Assembly (NCBI GenBank): GCA_015179045.1
Contig: WHUZ01000071.1
Location: 1 to 64,000, forward strand
DNA length: 64,000 nucleotides
From: Kalaharituber pfeilii
Lineage: Eukaryota; Ascomycota; Pezizomycetes; Pezizales; Pezizaceae
Direction of reading: 5' to 3'
Shown here: positions 10,499 to 21,763 of the stretch, piece after piece
How the letters are laid out: the number at the start of each line of letters is the position of its first letter
Numbering within the stretch: position 1 is the first letter of the stretch
Position numbers and translations under genes: made by a program
The notes under the pieces: model-generated
What the model was told of the DNA's origin: nothing
Databases searched by the model: none
Seen by the model: only the letters and a program-made list of their open reading frames with translations

Positions 10499-13400
10499 AT
10501 GCCGGCAGAAGATGCTACCGTGGACCATTATGCTGCACTGCAACTCCGGCCAAACGCCCAGAGCAATGAGATTAAAATCTCGTACCGAAAATTAGGTAAG
10601 TTTGATAGTGCAGCCCACTCCCTCCATCAGGAGTCCGTCGTTTGCCCCACCTTCGCGGCTCTTATCAATCCATCATATCCTGGCTATCCCAGTTCTTATC
10701 TGTTACAGTCTATGACCAGTTACTGACGGTAGGTAGCACTGGTATATCACCCCGACCGAAACCATGGGAATGAGTCGGAAGCAAACAGGAAGTTTCAGGC
10801 CATCCAGGCGGCGTATGAGGTCCTCAATGATCCCAGCAGACGGGCAAAGTATGACCGTGCGAGAGCAGCAGCAGGGTTTGCATCAACTCCTGCTCCTGCA
10901 ACTACAAAAACAGGCTTCACAGCTTCTACTACTGCGGCGCAAGCTTCTCCTACACCAAATACGCCTGCGGCATCGAATACGGCAAAACGATATACTTCAA
11001 CTGCAGGATATGGTGCGAGTTCTATGAAAGCGGATAGGTCGGCTGACTTCAAGTCGTGGGCTGCAGGTGGATATGCGTCTAAGGCTCACAAAGGCGAGGA
11101 TAGGGAAAAGTCAAAATCAGGAAGAGATAGTGATGGAGGCGGGCGAGAGAGAGAGCGGGAGAGGGAGAGGGACAGGGAAAGGGAGAAATCAAGGGATATG
11201 CCTAGATCTCGACATAAGGACTATGGACGACCAGAGACCCCGCATACTCCACCGCCGCGGAGGAGCAAGGAATCCTCGAGTTATTACCCTCATTACTATA
11301 GTCAATACGCGGACAAATCTAGGGACCGTAGGTCGCCAGACCCAAGTGCAGCTTCGAGAGCGAATGCGGGCCATGTTGATTCGGATCAGGAGTCCTCATT
11401 TGGAGGTGGAGGTGGTGAGAAGGGAGGCAGAAGTTGGTCGGCATCAGAAACCAAGTATAGCTTTACTCCGGGTGAAAAGTTCATGGCAAGGGCAAGGCCA
11501 GTTTCACCGTTACCTGAGGATAGAGCGACTGAACCTAGGTACTATAGGTACTCTGAGTCGACGAGTTATTATCACGGTAGCTCGGGTAATAGAGGCGGGG
11601 AACGTTATGGCCGACATGCTAGTTATGCGGAACCGTCTAGGAAAAGCAAGTCGGATGACTCGGAAAGACCGCATGCGCCGCCGAGCCCACCTCCAGACAA
11701 GCCGAGGTATAAGAATCATGTGCATGAAACGAGTGAGGAAGATTCAGCGCCAAAGTCAAACCGGAAACCGTCATCGAGGAGAGGTAGTACGAAGTCGAAA
11801 CATTGGGAACCACCATACGTGCAGAGTGTGGATGAGAGCGAAGGATCACAAGCGGATGATGAGAAGGCATCTGATAGCAGGACATTTGAGGAGAAGATGG
11901 CTGGGTTAAAGGTTGGGGAAGGGAAGAGCCCGTCACATAAAAAGTCGGGGAGCTGGGAAGGGTTGAAGGAGCCGAAGGTCTCTTCATCGAGGGATGCACC
12001 GGACACGCCGCGTAGGACGCCGTCGCCGTTTACGACATCCCCAGCAAAGAAACCACGGTCTCCTGCTCTGGAGAAGAAGTCTTCTGCGCGGGAACCTAGT
12101 CCAATCCGCATTATCCATGCTGTTCCCCCCAGCGCACCTCCGCCAACGCAGACGCCGATACCCCCTCAGCCTAGTGTCTTTGCGTAAGGTTTCCAGATTC
12201 AATTGACGTAATGAATGACATGTGCTGATAGATGCCTATTTAGGTTCCAAACGAGCGAGCCAGTAGTACCGCCTCCTCCCCCGCAGAATGTGAGCTGGCA
12301 GGCTCCGTACACAGCAACCTATGCTATGCCACCACCGCGACCACAGTTTGCGCAGTATCAAACGCCGGTGTTTGCTCAGCCCCCTGTATTTACACCGCAT
12401 CCTCCGCTTGCACAACAACCACCCCTCCAAACGAACCTCCCATATACATTCCGCCCAGCCACAACCCAGCCAGTACCTTCAACTCCAAGCAACTTTGGAA
12501 CGGAAGATTTGAAAGAAATGATGGACAAGCTTGCACCTTCCGGTGCGCCTAACAAGAAGAGTGATACAAATATAAAGAGCAGACGGAATCGGTCCAAGAG
12601 CTCTAAGCAAAAACTATCCACTAGGTTCGGCGAGTTGAACATAAGCAGGAATGGCAGTCCGGTCAAGGAAGACGGTAGTGACGCTTCCAGGAGTGATAAT
12701 GTATCGCCTGTGAGATCGTCGAGGAAGGAGACTGCTGCTGAAGCATTTTCGGGGACGGCGGGGGCGATGGACATAGATCCTCCTTCGACTCCTCAGCCTC
12801 CTCCGACTACTGGCCCAAGCAAATTTCCTCCACCGCCGACAGTGGAACCGATAATGAATGGTAAACCTGCCACCTCCACAGTTCCACCGAGTGCTACCCC
12901 AGCGTCAGATATGAGGAATGGATTCCCGAAACCGACAGCTACGCCGACTCCGTTGAAACCGGATGTGTTTTCGCTCCATAATCTGGCTAATTTATACCCT
13001 ATCAATACTGCTGATAACCTCGCTGGGCTTAATGGACTACACACTTTTAGGGATGCATCGCCACTCAGGCCGCAGGTCTCCCCGACTGTGAATCTAGGAG
13101 AGAAGTCTACGACACCAATGACAGCTACAACTTCAGCTACAGGGACAACACTGGAACCTCACAATCTACCCCAACCTCCTAAGAAACCAGCTCTTCCATT
13201 CCCGCTCCCAGCTACGGATATCACATCATATCAACCTTACCTTGATTCAATTCAGGCTTATATTTCTCAGTGGCGTGAATACGAAGCAAAGATGCTTGCG
13301 CTCCTACAAACGACCCTCCAAAACTCAACGATCAACTACAACGAGATTCTGACCGACGTGACAAAAGCGCGGGAGTACTATACAAGGGCTAAGGAGGAGA

Positions 13401-13687
13401 AGCATTTTAGAGAGGAGTGGAGTCTCCAGCAAACAAAATTCATTGGTACGATCATTGAGCATCATCAGTTGATTGCGAAGAAGAGCCCGATAGGGAATAT
13501 TATGACGCCCCCGGCAGCGACGGCTGGGAATACGAGCTTTCTGGGATCGTATTCGAAAAGTAAGATTTTGCCGAAAATGCCAGGGTTGGGAGGGGGCCTG
13601 GGAGGGGGCCTGGGAGGGAACCTGGGAGCGGGAGGATCCGGGTCGGGGGGCTGCGGGGGAGGTGAGAGTGGGAGTAATGGCACATGA
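10499..13687 (+). CDS. J-domain (DnaJ/Hsp40) protein, large and low-complexity
   Basis: Class C J-domain protein, expected to stimulate an Hsp70 ATPase; client unknown. Exons 10499-10595, 10737-12183 and 12244-13687 give 995 aa. The J domain is at the extreme N-terminus: DHYAALQLRPNAQSNEIKISYRK in helices I-II (written here in part), the HPD motif at residues 37-39, and AYEVLNDPSRRAKYD. Intron 1 sits just before the HPD loop and restores RKLALVYHPD. The rest is Ser/Arg/Lys/Glu-rich, including a DRERERERE-type tract, then Pro/Gln-rich, then a helical stretch around QPYLDSIQAYISQWREYEAKML and a Gly-rich tail. RS-like composition hints at a nuclear or RNA-linked role, which is inference only. 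Confidence 0.88.
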
Positions 13688-14781
13688 GAGCGAGAAGATG
13701 GGGGAATGGAACGTGAGGAGGATGAGTGGATGGGTGTAGGGATGGGGATGGGGATGAGAGGGGGAGGGGGAAGATGCAAAATTGGTGATATGGGAATTGA
13801 ATAGTTTTGAGATACCGCTATGGCGCTTTAGATGGGACAGTGTACTTTCGAGGCATTCATCTTTGTTCTTTTTTTTCTTTGTCTAACTTTACTTGGCTAC
13901 GAAACGTATTTTTTATCATGAGTTTGCATATCTTGTGCCTTGTGCCTGCGCCTGTTTTTTGCGCGTATATATCATATCCAGCCATGACTTGATTTGTTAA
14001 GAATTGGGGGAAATTTGTTTTCATCTTTGGAAATTTAGGAATCTTGCAGGTTTTTATTTTAATTGATTTTTTATTTTATTTATTGTTTTTTTTTTTAAAT
14101 CTTGGTGCCTTTTTTGTTTTGTTTTGTTTTTTGTTTGACTTGGTATAGGATTGGAAAGAAATTGGATACTAAGGGAAATGGAAATTGAGATTTTATATTT
14201 TTTTATTTTTCATGGAGTGGTATGTGGTGCTGGGAAATGGGGAAAGCAACCTTTTATTATCATACTGTGTATGATTGTTTTTTGGGGATTTGAGTGGGTA
14301 TGGTTGTGTAACTGGGAGGGTGGCTAAAATTTCAAACTATTGTTGGTTTTCCAAGATGAATATTCCGTGGGCCATTTTGTGAGCTGAGGCTCATATAAGG
14401 TATGCTAAGACTATGATGATTCTGTTCACCTGGGCAATTGTCTCTGACAGCCATCATCATCCGTAGGGTGTATTGGATACATATCTAATAAGGGCTAAGC
14501 ATACTTGGGGTTTTGGTACATTGATGAAGTGCATTGAGACGCGAGAGGCTTTTGTGTTTGTGTGTTCAGGAACAATACGGCTATTCAGTAAGGTAAAAAG
14601 GAAAGATGACGATGGGGCTGATCCCATGCAGTCTGCGTTTGTGGGTCTGACGCAGTTGACGCCTGTACTTCTAAGTGTGGTAAACTACAGGTGTATGTTC
14701 ACAGTATCATATCTTCGGAATTATATCCTGCCCCCACATCAGAAAAATCTACCATGTCCTTTCTTCATGCAAACTATTTGT
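13688..14781. other. Intergenic region
   Basis: 3' flank of the J-protein gene with T-rich tracts. An open plus-strand frame at 14473-14952 has no recognisable motif and overlaps the better minus-strand frame ending at 14782. No supported gene. Confidence 0.45.
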
Positions 14782-15732
14782 CTACCATCCTTGCCCTTTT
14801 GCTTCTTCAATCCATACAGTGAGAGCCTCGCTCCGCTTCCATCCCTTCTGCACTTCCAACCCGCCGGAGACGTCGTCACTCTCCTTTACAAAAGGGAACT
14901 CATCCTCATCATCAAGCTCATGAAACCCGTTTATATCAAACGCTTCCAGTAGGATTGACACCCCTTCTTCATCTTTCCCTAAATAGTAGAACCCCTGACC
15001 TCTTTCTATATACAGCAGGTACACCCGGTTGCTGTCTCCATCTCTAATACGGAGGAGCCCGTAGTCAAGGTCAAGGCAGTTCGATGGCTCACGCTTGGTA
15101 GCTATTCTTTCAATCTCATCCTTTTTGTGAGAAACTGAAAATTTGAGGTTCAAGAAGGAAATAGCCACGCTCCCACTTATTTGACAAGGCCAAGGGTTGA
15201 TTGGTATCAACAGAGGCAATTCCATTTTTTGCTGTAGTACCATACGGGGTGGCAATCATCGATTTCTTGGAGTTCTCCCTTGAGAGAGGACTTTGTGATA
15301 CGCTGCTTTTTCCAAGGGAAACCTCCCTTCAGCTCAATCATTTCGACAATTCCATTTTTGCTGTAGTACCATAGGGTGTGACAATCATCGATTTCTTGGA
15401 GTTCTCCCTTGAGAGAGGACTTTGTGATACGTTGCTTTTTCCAAGGGAAACCTCCCTTCAGCTCAATCATTTCGACAATTCCATTTTTGCTGTAGTACCA
15501 TAGGGTGTGACAATCATCGATTTCTTGGAGTTCTCCCTCGAGAGAGAACTTTGTGATACGTTGCTTTTCCAAGGGAAACCTTCCTTCAGCGCAGTCATTT
15601 CGACAATTCCATTTTTTGCTGTTTAGTACCATATGAGATGACTCATCGATTTCTTGGAGTTCTCCTTCGAAAGAGAACGTTATAATACGCTGCTTTTTCC
15701 AAGGAATCTTTCTTCAGCTCAATCATTTCCTT
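14782..15732 (-). pseudogene. Broken gene with 43-residue tandem repeats
   Basis: Two minus-strand frames (15632-15207 and 15255-14782) together look like one protein broken by small indels. The upstream part repeats a unit of about 43 residues around LQEIDDCHTLWYYSKNGIVE and GGFPWKKQRITKSS. The downstream part contains YLLYIERGQGFYYLGKDEEG and an acidic tail ELDDEDEFPF. Units 1 and 4 (plus-strand order) have a run of six T where units 2 and 3 have five, and unit 4 lacks one further base, so no single frame spans all units. The short period with WYY and G-x-x-E positions is reminiscent of small beta-propeller blades such as fungal fucose lectins; this is a weak analogy. Further minus-strand coding-like sequence at 15731-15922 and 16031-16297 may be more of the same decayed gene. 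Confidence 0.5.
15217..15732. repeat. Four tandem copies of a ~129-bp unit
   Basis: Copies begin at 15217, 15347, 15476 and 15604, each opening CAATTCCATTTTT. Spacings are 130, 129 and 128 bases. Copies 2 and 3 are nearly identical; copy 4 is the most diverged. The period 129 = 43 codons supports a coding origin on the minus strand. Confidence 0.92.
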
Positions 15733-18074
15733 AAGCTGCTTGATGGTTTTTGAAGGCTCGACTTCCAAAGTAAGACATTTGCCTGTCAGAGACGTAACAG
15801 GAAACTGCACTCCACAGCGGAGGCGAACGACTAGGTGGAGGGTGCTTTTGTATGTTTAAATGATAGAGGTTTCGTCTATCATCAAGCTGCTTGCGAGCGA
15901 AAATCAGACGCGGCAGGCCCAAGGAATTCTGTCCCTGTTCTGAATCTTGAACTTAACATATTAGATGGTATGACTTGGCATCCACGGTAATGGTCTTACC
16001 ATTTAGGTCCTGATGAAGACTTGCGTACAGCTATAGGTGAAGCAGGAAGTGTTCCTTAAACACTACTAGTAAAGGGAACCTCTTCCTTTTTCTGGATAGA
16101 CATCGGACAAACCCCCATTTAGTGTCAGAGGTAACATGGCGATTGACATCATCACTATAATATCTGTTAGCTATTGGAACACCAGATTGGTCTAGTAAAT
16201 GAACTATCTTACTTTTCTGGATTGTGCATAATTGAACGAAACCTTCTATATTTGCTGTTGAAGACGTCGCAATTGGGAGGCAAGTATATGGGAACAATCT
16301 GGTATACTTGGACAGGTAAGGACAGTTCGAGGAAGTGGACTGTGGGAGCTGGCTGTATGGAAAATGGCGGGGAACTGTCCATATAATTTGTGTTCAGGTG
16401 TAAGTTGCTCTCTACTGACTCTTATATTATACTGCAGCGCAAGACGAAAAATTACCGTTTTAGGTAGTCTCGTAAACGTCAAAGACGAACTTTACAGTAC
16501 TATTAGTGATATGCCATAGTGACAATTGAGTCGGCGCTGACAGAAATTGATTGCTGAAGGACGAACTACAATGGCAGCGCGAGGTGGCAGACCTGCAGCG
16601 TGAAGAGCGAGGGAGTGCGCTCTAGATCTCGATTCAAATGAAAGAATTGCTAAAATGTAGTGGGGCGCAGTCAAGAGAGTATTACAGAAGGTTGATTTAA
16701 TGCGTTCCGTTCCAGCAATAAATTCCGCATCGATGGTCACACCGTCAACAGCACCTATCGCCATACCCACTTCTGCACCAAACGTCGCTGTACCAGCCGC
16801 TGTATCACATCCGCACCCCCTCCTACCAACAGAAAGACCCACTGAGCTCGAATGGTCTCCGTGATCTTAAGCTCGTAATGAGGGCTGGGGTGTGTTTACG
16901 TGGTGTCTTTGTTGAGGTGCCAACGTTGATGTCTATGTGGCTCAGGGTAACGCCTCCTCTTGTTCCTAATTGCAGCGCCGCCAAGCCTTCAAGCTCAGGG
17001 ATTTCTTATGAGTGTAGGTGACACGACCGGGACACGCCTGACGAGTGGCGGCGAATTGCGACGCGGGCGCAGTGAAAGAGTCATTTTCATGTGATACAGG
17101 AATGCAGGATGTATGGGGTTAGGGGAGCCGTGGGAATGGGATGCGAGGGTGTTCTTTGGAGCTTACTGGGCACTATCATAGCAGCTAATATGACGAGGTT
17201 ATGAATGGTACAGTGAGCCGTAAAAAGTCTTGGGGATTAGGCTTTTACGGGTCACTGTAATTACTCGGGTTTTTGTTTGTTCCTGTATGGCAATGTCAAC
17301 GTATGAATGGGAGCGTTCTTTCACATTTCTTTATAGCGGGTGTTTGTGCCTCTAGGCCTATATGAATATACGCATTCACTTGATTGTCTCTGTTCATACA
17401 AGGCTTTAAAAGCGCTTCTAGATTGCGCGGTTAGGTTTCTACGTGCCAGTCGCCTTCCCTCCTTACACGCACTAGACTAGAACAGTAAAGACTAGTGTCA
17501 CTTTCACGCCCCAAAATTGAAGGAAAGGGTTTCGGGGAAACTTTCTGAAGGAAAGGCAAATTTGCAACAAGCTCTTTTCCCTTTCTTTTTTCTCATCAAT
17601 TTGGAGGGGGAGAGAGAAGTGAGAAGGGACCAGACATAGGAAACGGAGGACCACAGAGACGATATACACTAAGAGACGGACGCAGAGACGAATTAGTTTA
17701 AATTTTGCTTAGAGAGAGGCGGAAAACGGGAAGAGATCCATTTGAGCGGCAACGAAACTTGAGATACTCTGCAGACATAACGCACGCCCACGGACCTACG
17801 ACCTACGACACACGAGGGACCGTTGGAACGCGTAAAGATACCAGAGACGTAGTAGCCAAATCCTGGATAGAGCTAGAGTTAGACGGGAACGGCAAACAAG
17901 ATTTCCATTTTGACCTTGCAGATACAGACAAGTGAGGCTGGCCCAGATCACATTGTTTTGGAATTTCGGAGCTTTGGCTCTTTGGGGAGGTTCAAGACTA
18001 CGACCAAAGGCCAGGACTACCCGGCGGATACAGCCGTTACGGAGGAGATAGTTGCGAGAGAGAAGCAGGATACA
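15733..18074. other. Intergenic region upstream of nma111
   Basis: Contains possible further remnants of the repeat-protein locus (to about 16300), an unconvincing minus-strand frame at 16492-16842, a 47-bp foldback at 17211-17257 and the purine-rich 5' leader of nma111 (about 17640-18074). No complete gene is visible. Confidence 0.45.
17211..17257. mobile_element. Miniature foldback flanked by TA (MITE remnant?)
   Basis: CAGTGAGCCGTAAAA (17211-17225) is mirrored by TTTTACGGGTCACTG (17243-17257), 14 of 15 bases complementary, with a TA dinucleotide directly outside each end. CAGTG-type ends and TA flanks are the signature of Tc1/mariner insertions, but at 47 bp this would be an extreme internal deletion. 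It could equally be a regulatory palindrome. Confidence 0.4.
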
Positions 18075-21000
18075 ATGGATACAAATGGTATCGCCTTCTC
18101 CGACAGCGGGAGCAAACGTAAGCAGCGCTCTGACGCCGTGATTCACGATGGCCGCCCGCACAAGAAGTCCCACTATCCTGACGAGCCCCCGCACGGCTAT
18201 GACCTCGATCACGACCATGACGTCGACACTGGTGCAGAATCCATCGCCGAGGACGACGAAGTGGAGGATGGGAGCGACTTTGGCAATGCAGAGCCAATGC
18301 AAATGCACCCAGCACCACCGTCGAACTTGGTGGCATTGCAGCCACGACTGCCGGCGGGAGTAGTAGCGACAGACACAGCAGAATGGCAGCGGACAATTGA
18401 AAATGTGGTGAGAAACGTGGTGTCGATTAGGTTCTGCCAAACGTGTAGTTTCGATACAGATGAGGCGATTACCTCCGAGGCTACTGGGTTTGTGGTCGAT
18501 GCGGAACTGGGATATATTTTAACGAATAGGCATGTTGTGTGTGCGGGACCATTTTGGGGGTATTGTGTGTTTGATAATCATGAGGAGGTGGGTTCTCAAA
18601 TTTCTCTACTAGCGATAGCGTTCCTCATCGAGGAGTATGGGAGGGATGGTTTGGGGTATTAATATAGAACGGATTTCTGGATTGGATTGCTGATCTTGAG
18701 AGTGAGGGAGTGCCGTGAGGTGGGATGTGCAGTGCGACGTACATCCAGTATATAGGGATCCGATTCATGATTTTGGGTTTTTGAGGTTCGATCCGAAGGC
18801 GATCAAGCATATGCCTGTTGCGGCGCTGGAATTGAGGCCTGATCTTGCACGTAAGTATATCCTTTGTTACCTACTCTCAAACCTACGAGGACACGAGTAT
18901 GTTAATGAGAGGCATGGACAGAGGTTGGTGTGGAGATCCGAGTCGTTGGTAACGATGCAGGAGAGAAGCTGAGTATCTTGTCTGGTGTTATCAGCCGAGT
19001 TGACCGCAACGCGCCAGAGTATGGCGAGGGATACAATGACTTCAACACACACTATATCCAGGCTGCCGCAAGCGCCAGCGGGGGCAGCTCTGGGTCGCCT
19101 GTGGTGAATCTGGACGGGTATGCGGTTGCGTTGCAGGCGGGAGGAAGTACCGAGGCAGCGACAGACTACTTTTTGCCACTGGATAGGCCCTTGAGGGCAC
19201 TGAGGTGTATTCAAGAGGGTAAACCGGTGGCGAGGGGCACGATTCAAACGCAGTGGTATTACAAGGCATTCGATGAATGTAGGAGGTTGGGGTTGAGTCC
19301 AGAGTGGGAGGCGGAGGTTAGGAAAAGGTGTCCAAAGGAGATTGGGATGTTGGCGGCAGAGATCGTGTTGCCGGAGGGGCCGGCGGAGAAATTTATAGAG
19401 GTGAAGTTCCACATTGCCCTACGGGAGGAATGAGAGATGGATCTAATACGTCGAATGTGCAATTGTGTGGATATATAGGAAGGTGATATCTTGATTAAAG
19501 TCAATGACGAGCTCATAACCAAATTCGTCCGCCTCGACGAAATTCTCGACGAATTGGTAGGACAAGATGTCAAGCTCCTTCTCCAACGTGGTGGACAGGA
19601 CGTTGAAGTCGTGATTCGCATCGGAGACCTCCACGCCATCACTCCAGATCGGTATCTTACCGTCTGTGGTGCGGCATTCCACGATCTATCCTATCAATAT
19701 GCACGCCAGTTCGCGATCCCCGTAAGGGGGTCTATGTCTGTGAGCCTGCGGGCTCGTTTCGGTTTGATGGAGTCGATAAAGGCTGGATGCTGGAGTCGGT
19801 GGATAACAAGAAGACGCCAGACTTGAATACGTTTATTGAGGTGATGAAACAAATCCCAGATCGCGCGAGAGTCGTGGTGACGTATAGGCATTTGAGGGAT
19901 TTGCATACAATGCATACGGCGATTATTCATATCGATAGACATTGGAGTAAGAAGATGAGGATGGCGATTAGAAATGGTGGGTTTTGTTCGGCATTATCTC
20001 ATTTTTTTCGGGGCATATTATTGACTGTGACATACTGGATAGATACGACCGGGCTATGGGATTTCAAAGATCTAGGTGACTCTCTTCCGCCACGGAAGTT
20101 AGAGCCAAAACAAGCAAATTTCATCGCATTAGAAACAGCAGACTACGCCGCAGCGTCCGACCTGGTCCGCGGCTTCGTCCGCATTGTCTGCACCATGCCT
20201 ATCAAGCTTGACGGCTACCCCCGCCCCAAAAAGACGGGCTTCGGCCTCGTCGTCGACGCCGAAAAAGGCCTCGTTGTTGTCTCTCGTGCGATTGTGCCCC
20301 ACGACATGTGCGATATTACCATCGCCGTTGCGGAATCTATTCTAGTCGAGGGTAAAGTTCTCTTCATGCATCCGCTACAAAATTTTGCCGTCATCCAATA
20401 CGACACGTCACTCGTGAATGCGCCAGTTAAGGCTCCCATACTTAGCGAGGAGCCCGTACGGCAGGGTTCCAGCATGACATTCTTGGGCTTCAATCACAAT
20501 TTTAGAGTAGTTATGGGCAAGACAACGGTGACGGATATCACGACAGTGGCGATTCCTGCATGTGCAGCTGCGCCGAGGTACAGGGCTATCAACATCGATG
20601 CGATTACGGTGGACACGAATCTGAGCTCACAGTGTGGGACGGGGGTGTTGGCGGATGAGAAGGGTGTAGTGCGAGCATTGTGGTTGACGTTTTTGGGTGA
20701 GCACGGGAACGGGAAAGAGGTGGAGTATCATTTGGGACTTGCGACGGCAGGGGTGTTGCCGGTGATTAGAAGCATACAGAGGGGGTGATACCAAAGTTAC
20801 GAATGCTGGCCATCGAGTTGAATCTGGTCCACATGAGCCAGGTGCGGATTATGGGGATTAGTGATACATGGATACGGAGGGTTGAGGAGGAGAATAAAGA
20901 GCGGCATCAGTTGTTTATGGTGCGGAAAGTGGAGTGTGGGCATCCAGCGGTGCTGGAGGAGGGGGATGTGATTCTGAGTATTAATGGGAAGGTGCTGACG

Positions 21001-21763
21001 AGAATCTCGGAGTTGGATGTGATGTACGATAACGAGTGGTTGGATATGGTGATAGTGAGGAATTGTCAGGAGATGGAGTTGAGGGTACCGACGATTTCGG
21101 CTGAGGGGTTGGAGACTGATAGGGTGGTTATTTTCTGTGGGGCTGTGTTGCATAGGCCGCATTTGGCTGTTAGGCAACAGATTAGCAAGATGCATTCGGA
21201 TATCTATGTTGCGGCGAGGGTGAGTGTATATTCCTTGGGAGACTGAGGAAGGATTCGAGAGCTAATGATGTGTCTGTATGTGCGGCAGATTCGAGGATCT
21301 CCTGCTTCGCAATACGGACTTTGTCCAACAAGCTTTGTGGTTGCGGTCAATGGCGTGAAAACAATGGATATAGCGTCGTTTTTGAAGGAGGTGTCGAAGA
21401 TTCAGGATAATACTTGTTTGTCTCCGTTACACCCGCTATTCAAGATTGGGTTCTATGACCAACTACTAACATCTATGGGGGAATAGACTTCCGTCTCCGA
21501 ATTATCACATTCGATAACATACCGTACATTCTGACAATGAAGAAGAATGAGCATTATTTCCCGACCATTGAGTATGTGAGGGAGAAGGACAAGCCAGGGG
21601 AGTGGAGGGTGAGAGCGTATGAGGGAGGAAAGCAGGTTGGAGATGGGGACGTACCGGTGGAAGGTAAGTTTTTGGTCCTCACTGGTTTGAGGGTTTGAGG
21701 ACGTTGGGCTGACGACGGTGGTGGGGAACAGCTATGCTGGAGGCGGGGGAGTTTGTGGATTAG
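18075..21763 (+). CDS. nma111: Nma111-type nuclear HtrA serine protease
   Basis: Orthologue of yeast Nma111 (Ynm3), a nuclear HtrA/Omi-like protease with two protease-like halves and PDZ domains, linked to apoptosis. Exons 18075-18587, 18733-18850, 18922-19400, 19479-19976, 20043-21219, 21289-21415, 21487-21663 and 21732-21763 give about 1040 aa, normal for the family. The catalytic triad is intact: His153 (TNRHVV), Asp184 (HDFGF) and Ser269 (GSSGSPV). The second half ([21 protein letters not shown] onward) is the degenerate protease repeat without that serine motif, as known for the family. An acidic/His-rich N-terminal region with KRKQR could be a nuclear signal. Oddity: two -1 frameshifts are needed, at 19725-19731 and 20780-20786, both in the heptamer AGGGGGT. 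Start: no in-frame ATG precedes 18075. Confidence 0.92.
19725..19731 (+). other. Apparent -1 frameshift site 1 in nma111
   Basis: Frame-0 codons read CCC GTA AGG GGG TCT, but the conserved continuation ([12 protein letters not shown]...[10 protein letters not shown]) lies in the -1 frame. One additional G in the G5 run, or a one-base backward slip on GGG, restores it. There is no intron signal here. Confidence 0.85.
20780..20786 (+). other. Apparent -1 frameshift site 2 in nma111
   Basis: Frame 0 reads CAG AGG GGG TGA and stops; the conserved continuation [13 protein letters not shown] begins in the -1 frame at 20785. The heptamer is AGGGGGT, identical to site 1. A third G5-T in the gene, at 18555-18560 (TTTTGGGGGT), is read in frame without any shift. 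Confidence 0.85.

Noticed and set aside
15217..15732. Repeat array considered as a CRISPR-like array
   Set aside because: Units are contiguous 129-bp tandem copies without unique spacers, in a eukaryotic genome.
19401..19436. Early stop after [13 protein letters not shown] in nma111
   Set aside because: It is inside a normal 78-nt intron (19401-19478); splicing restores the PDZ sequence [10 protein letters not shown].
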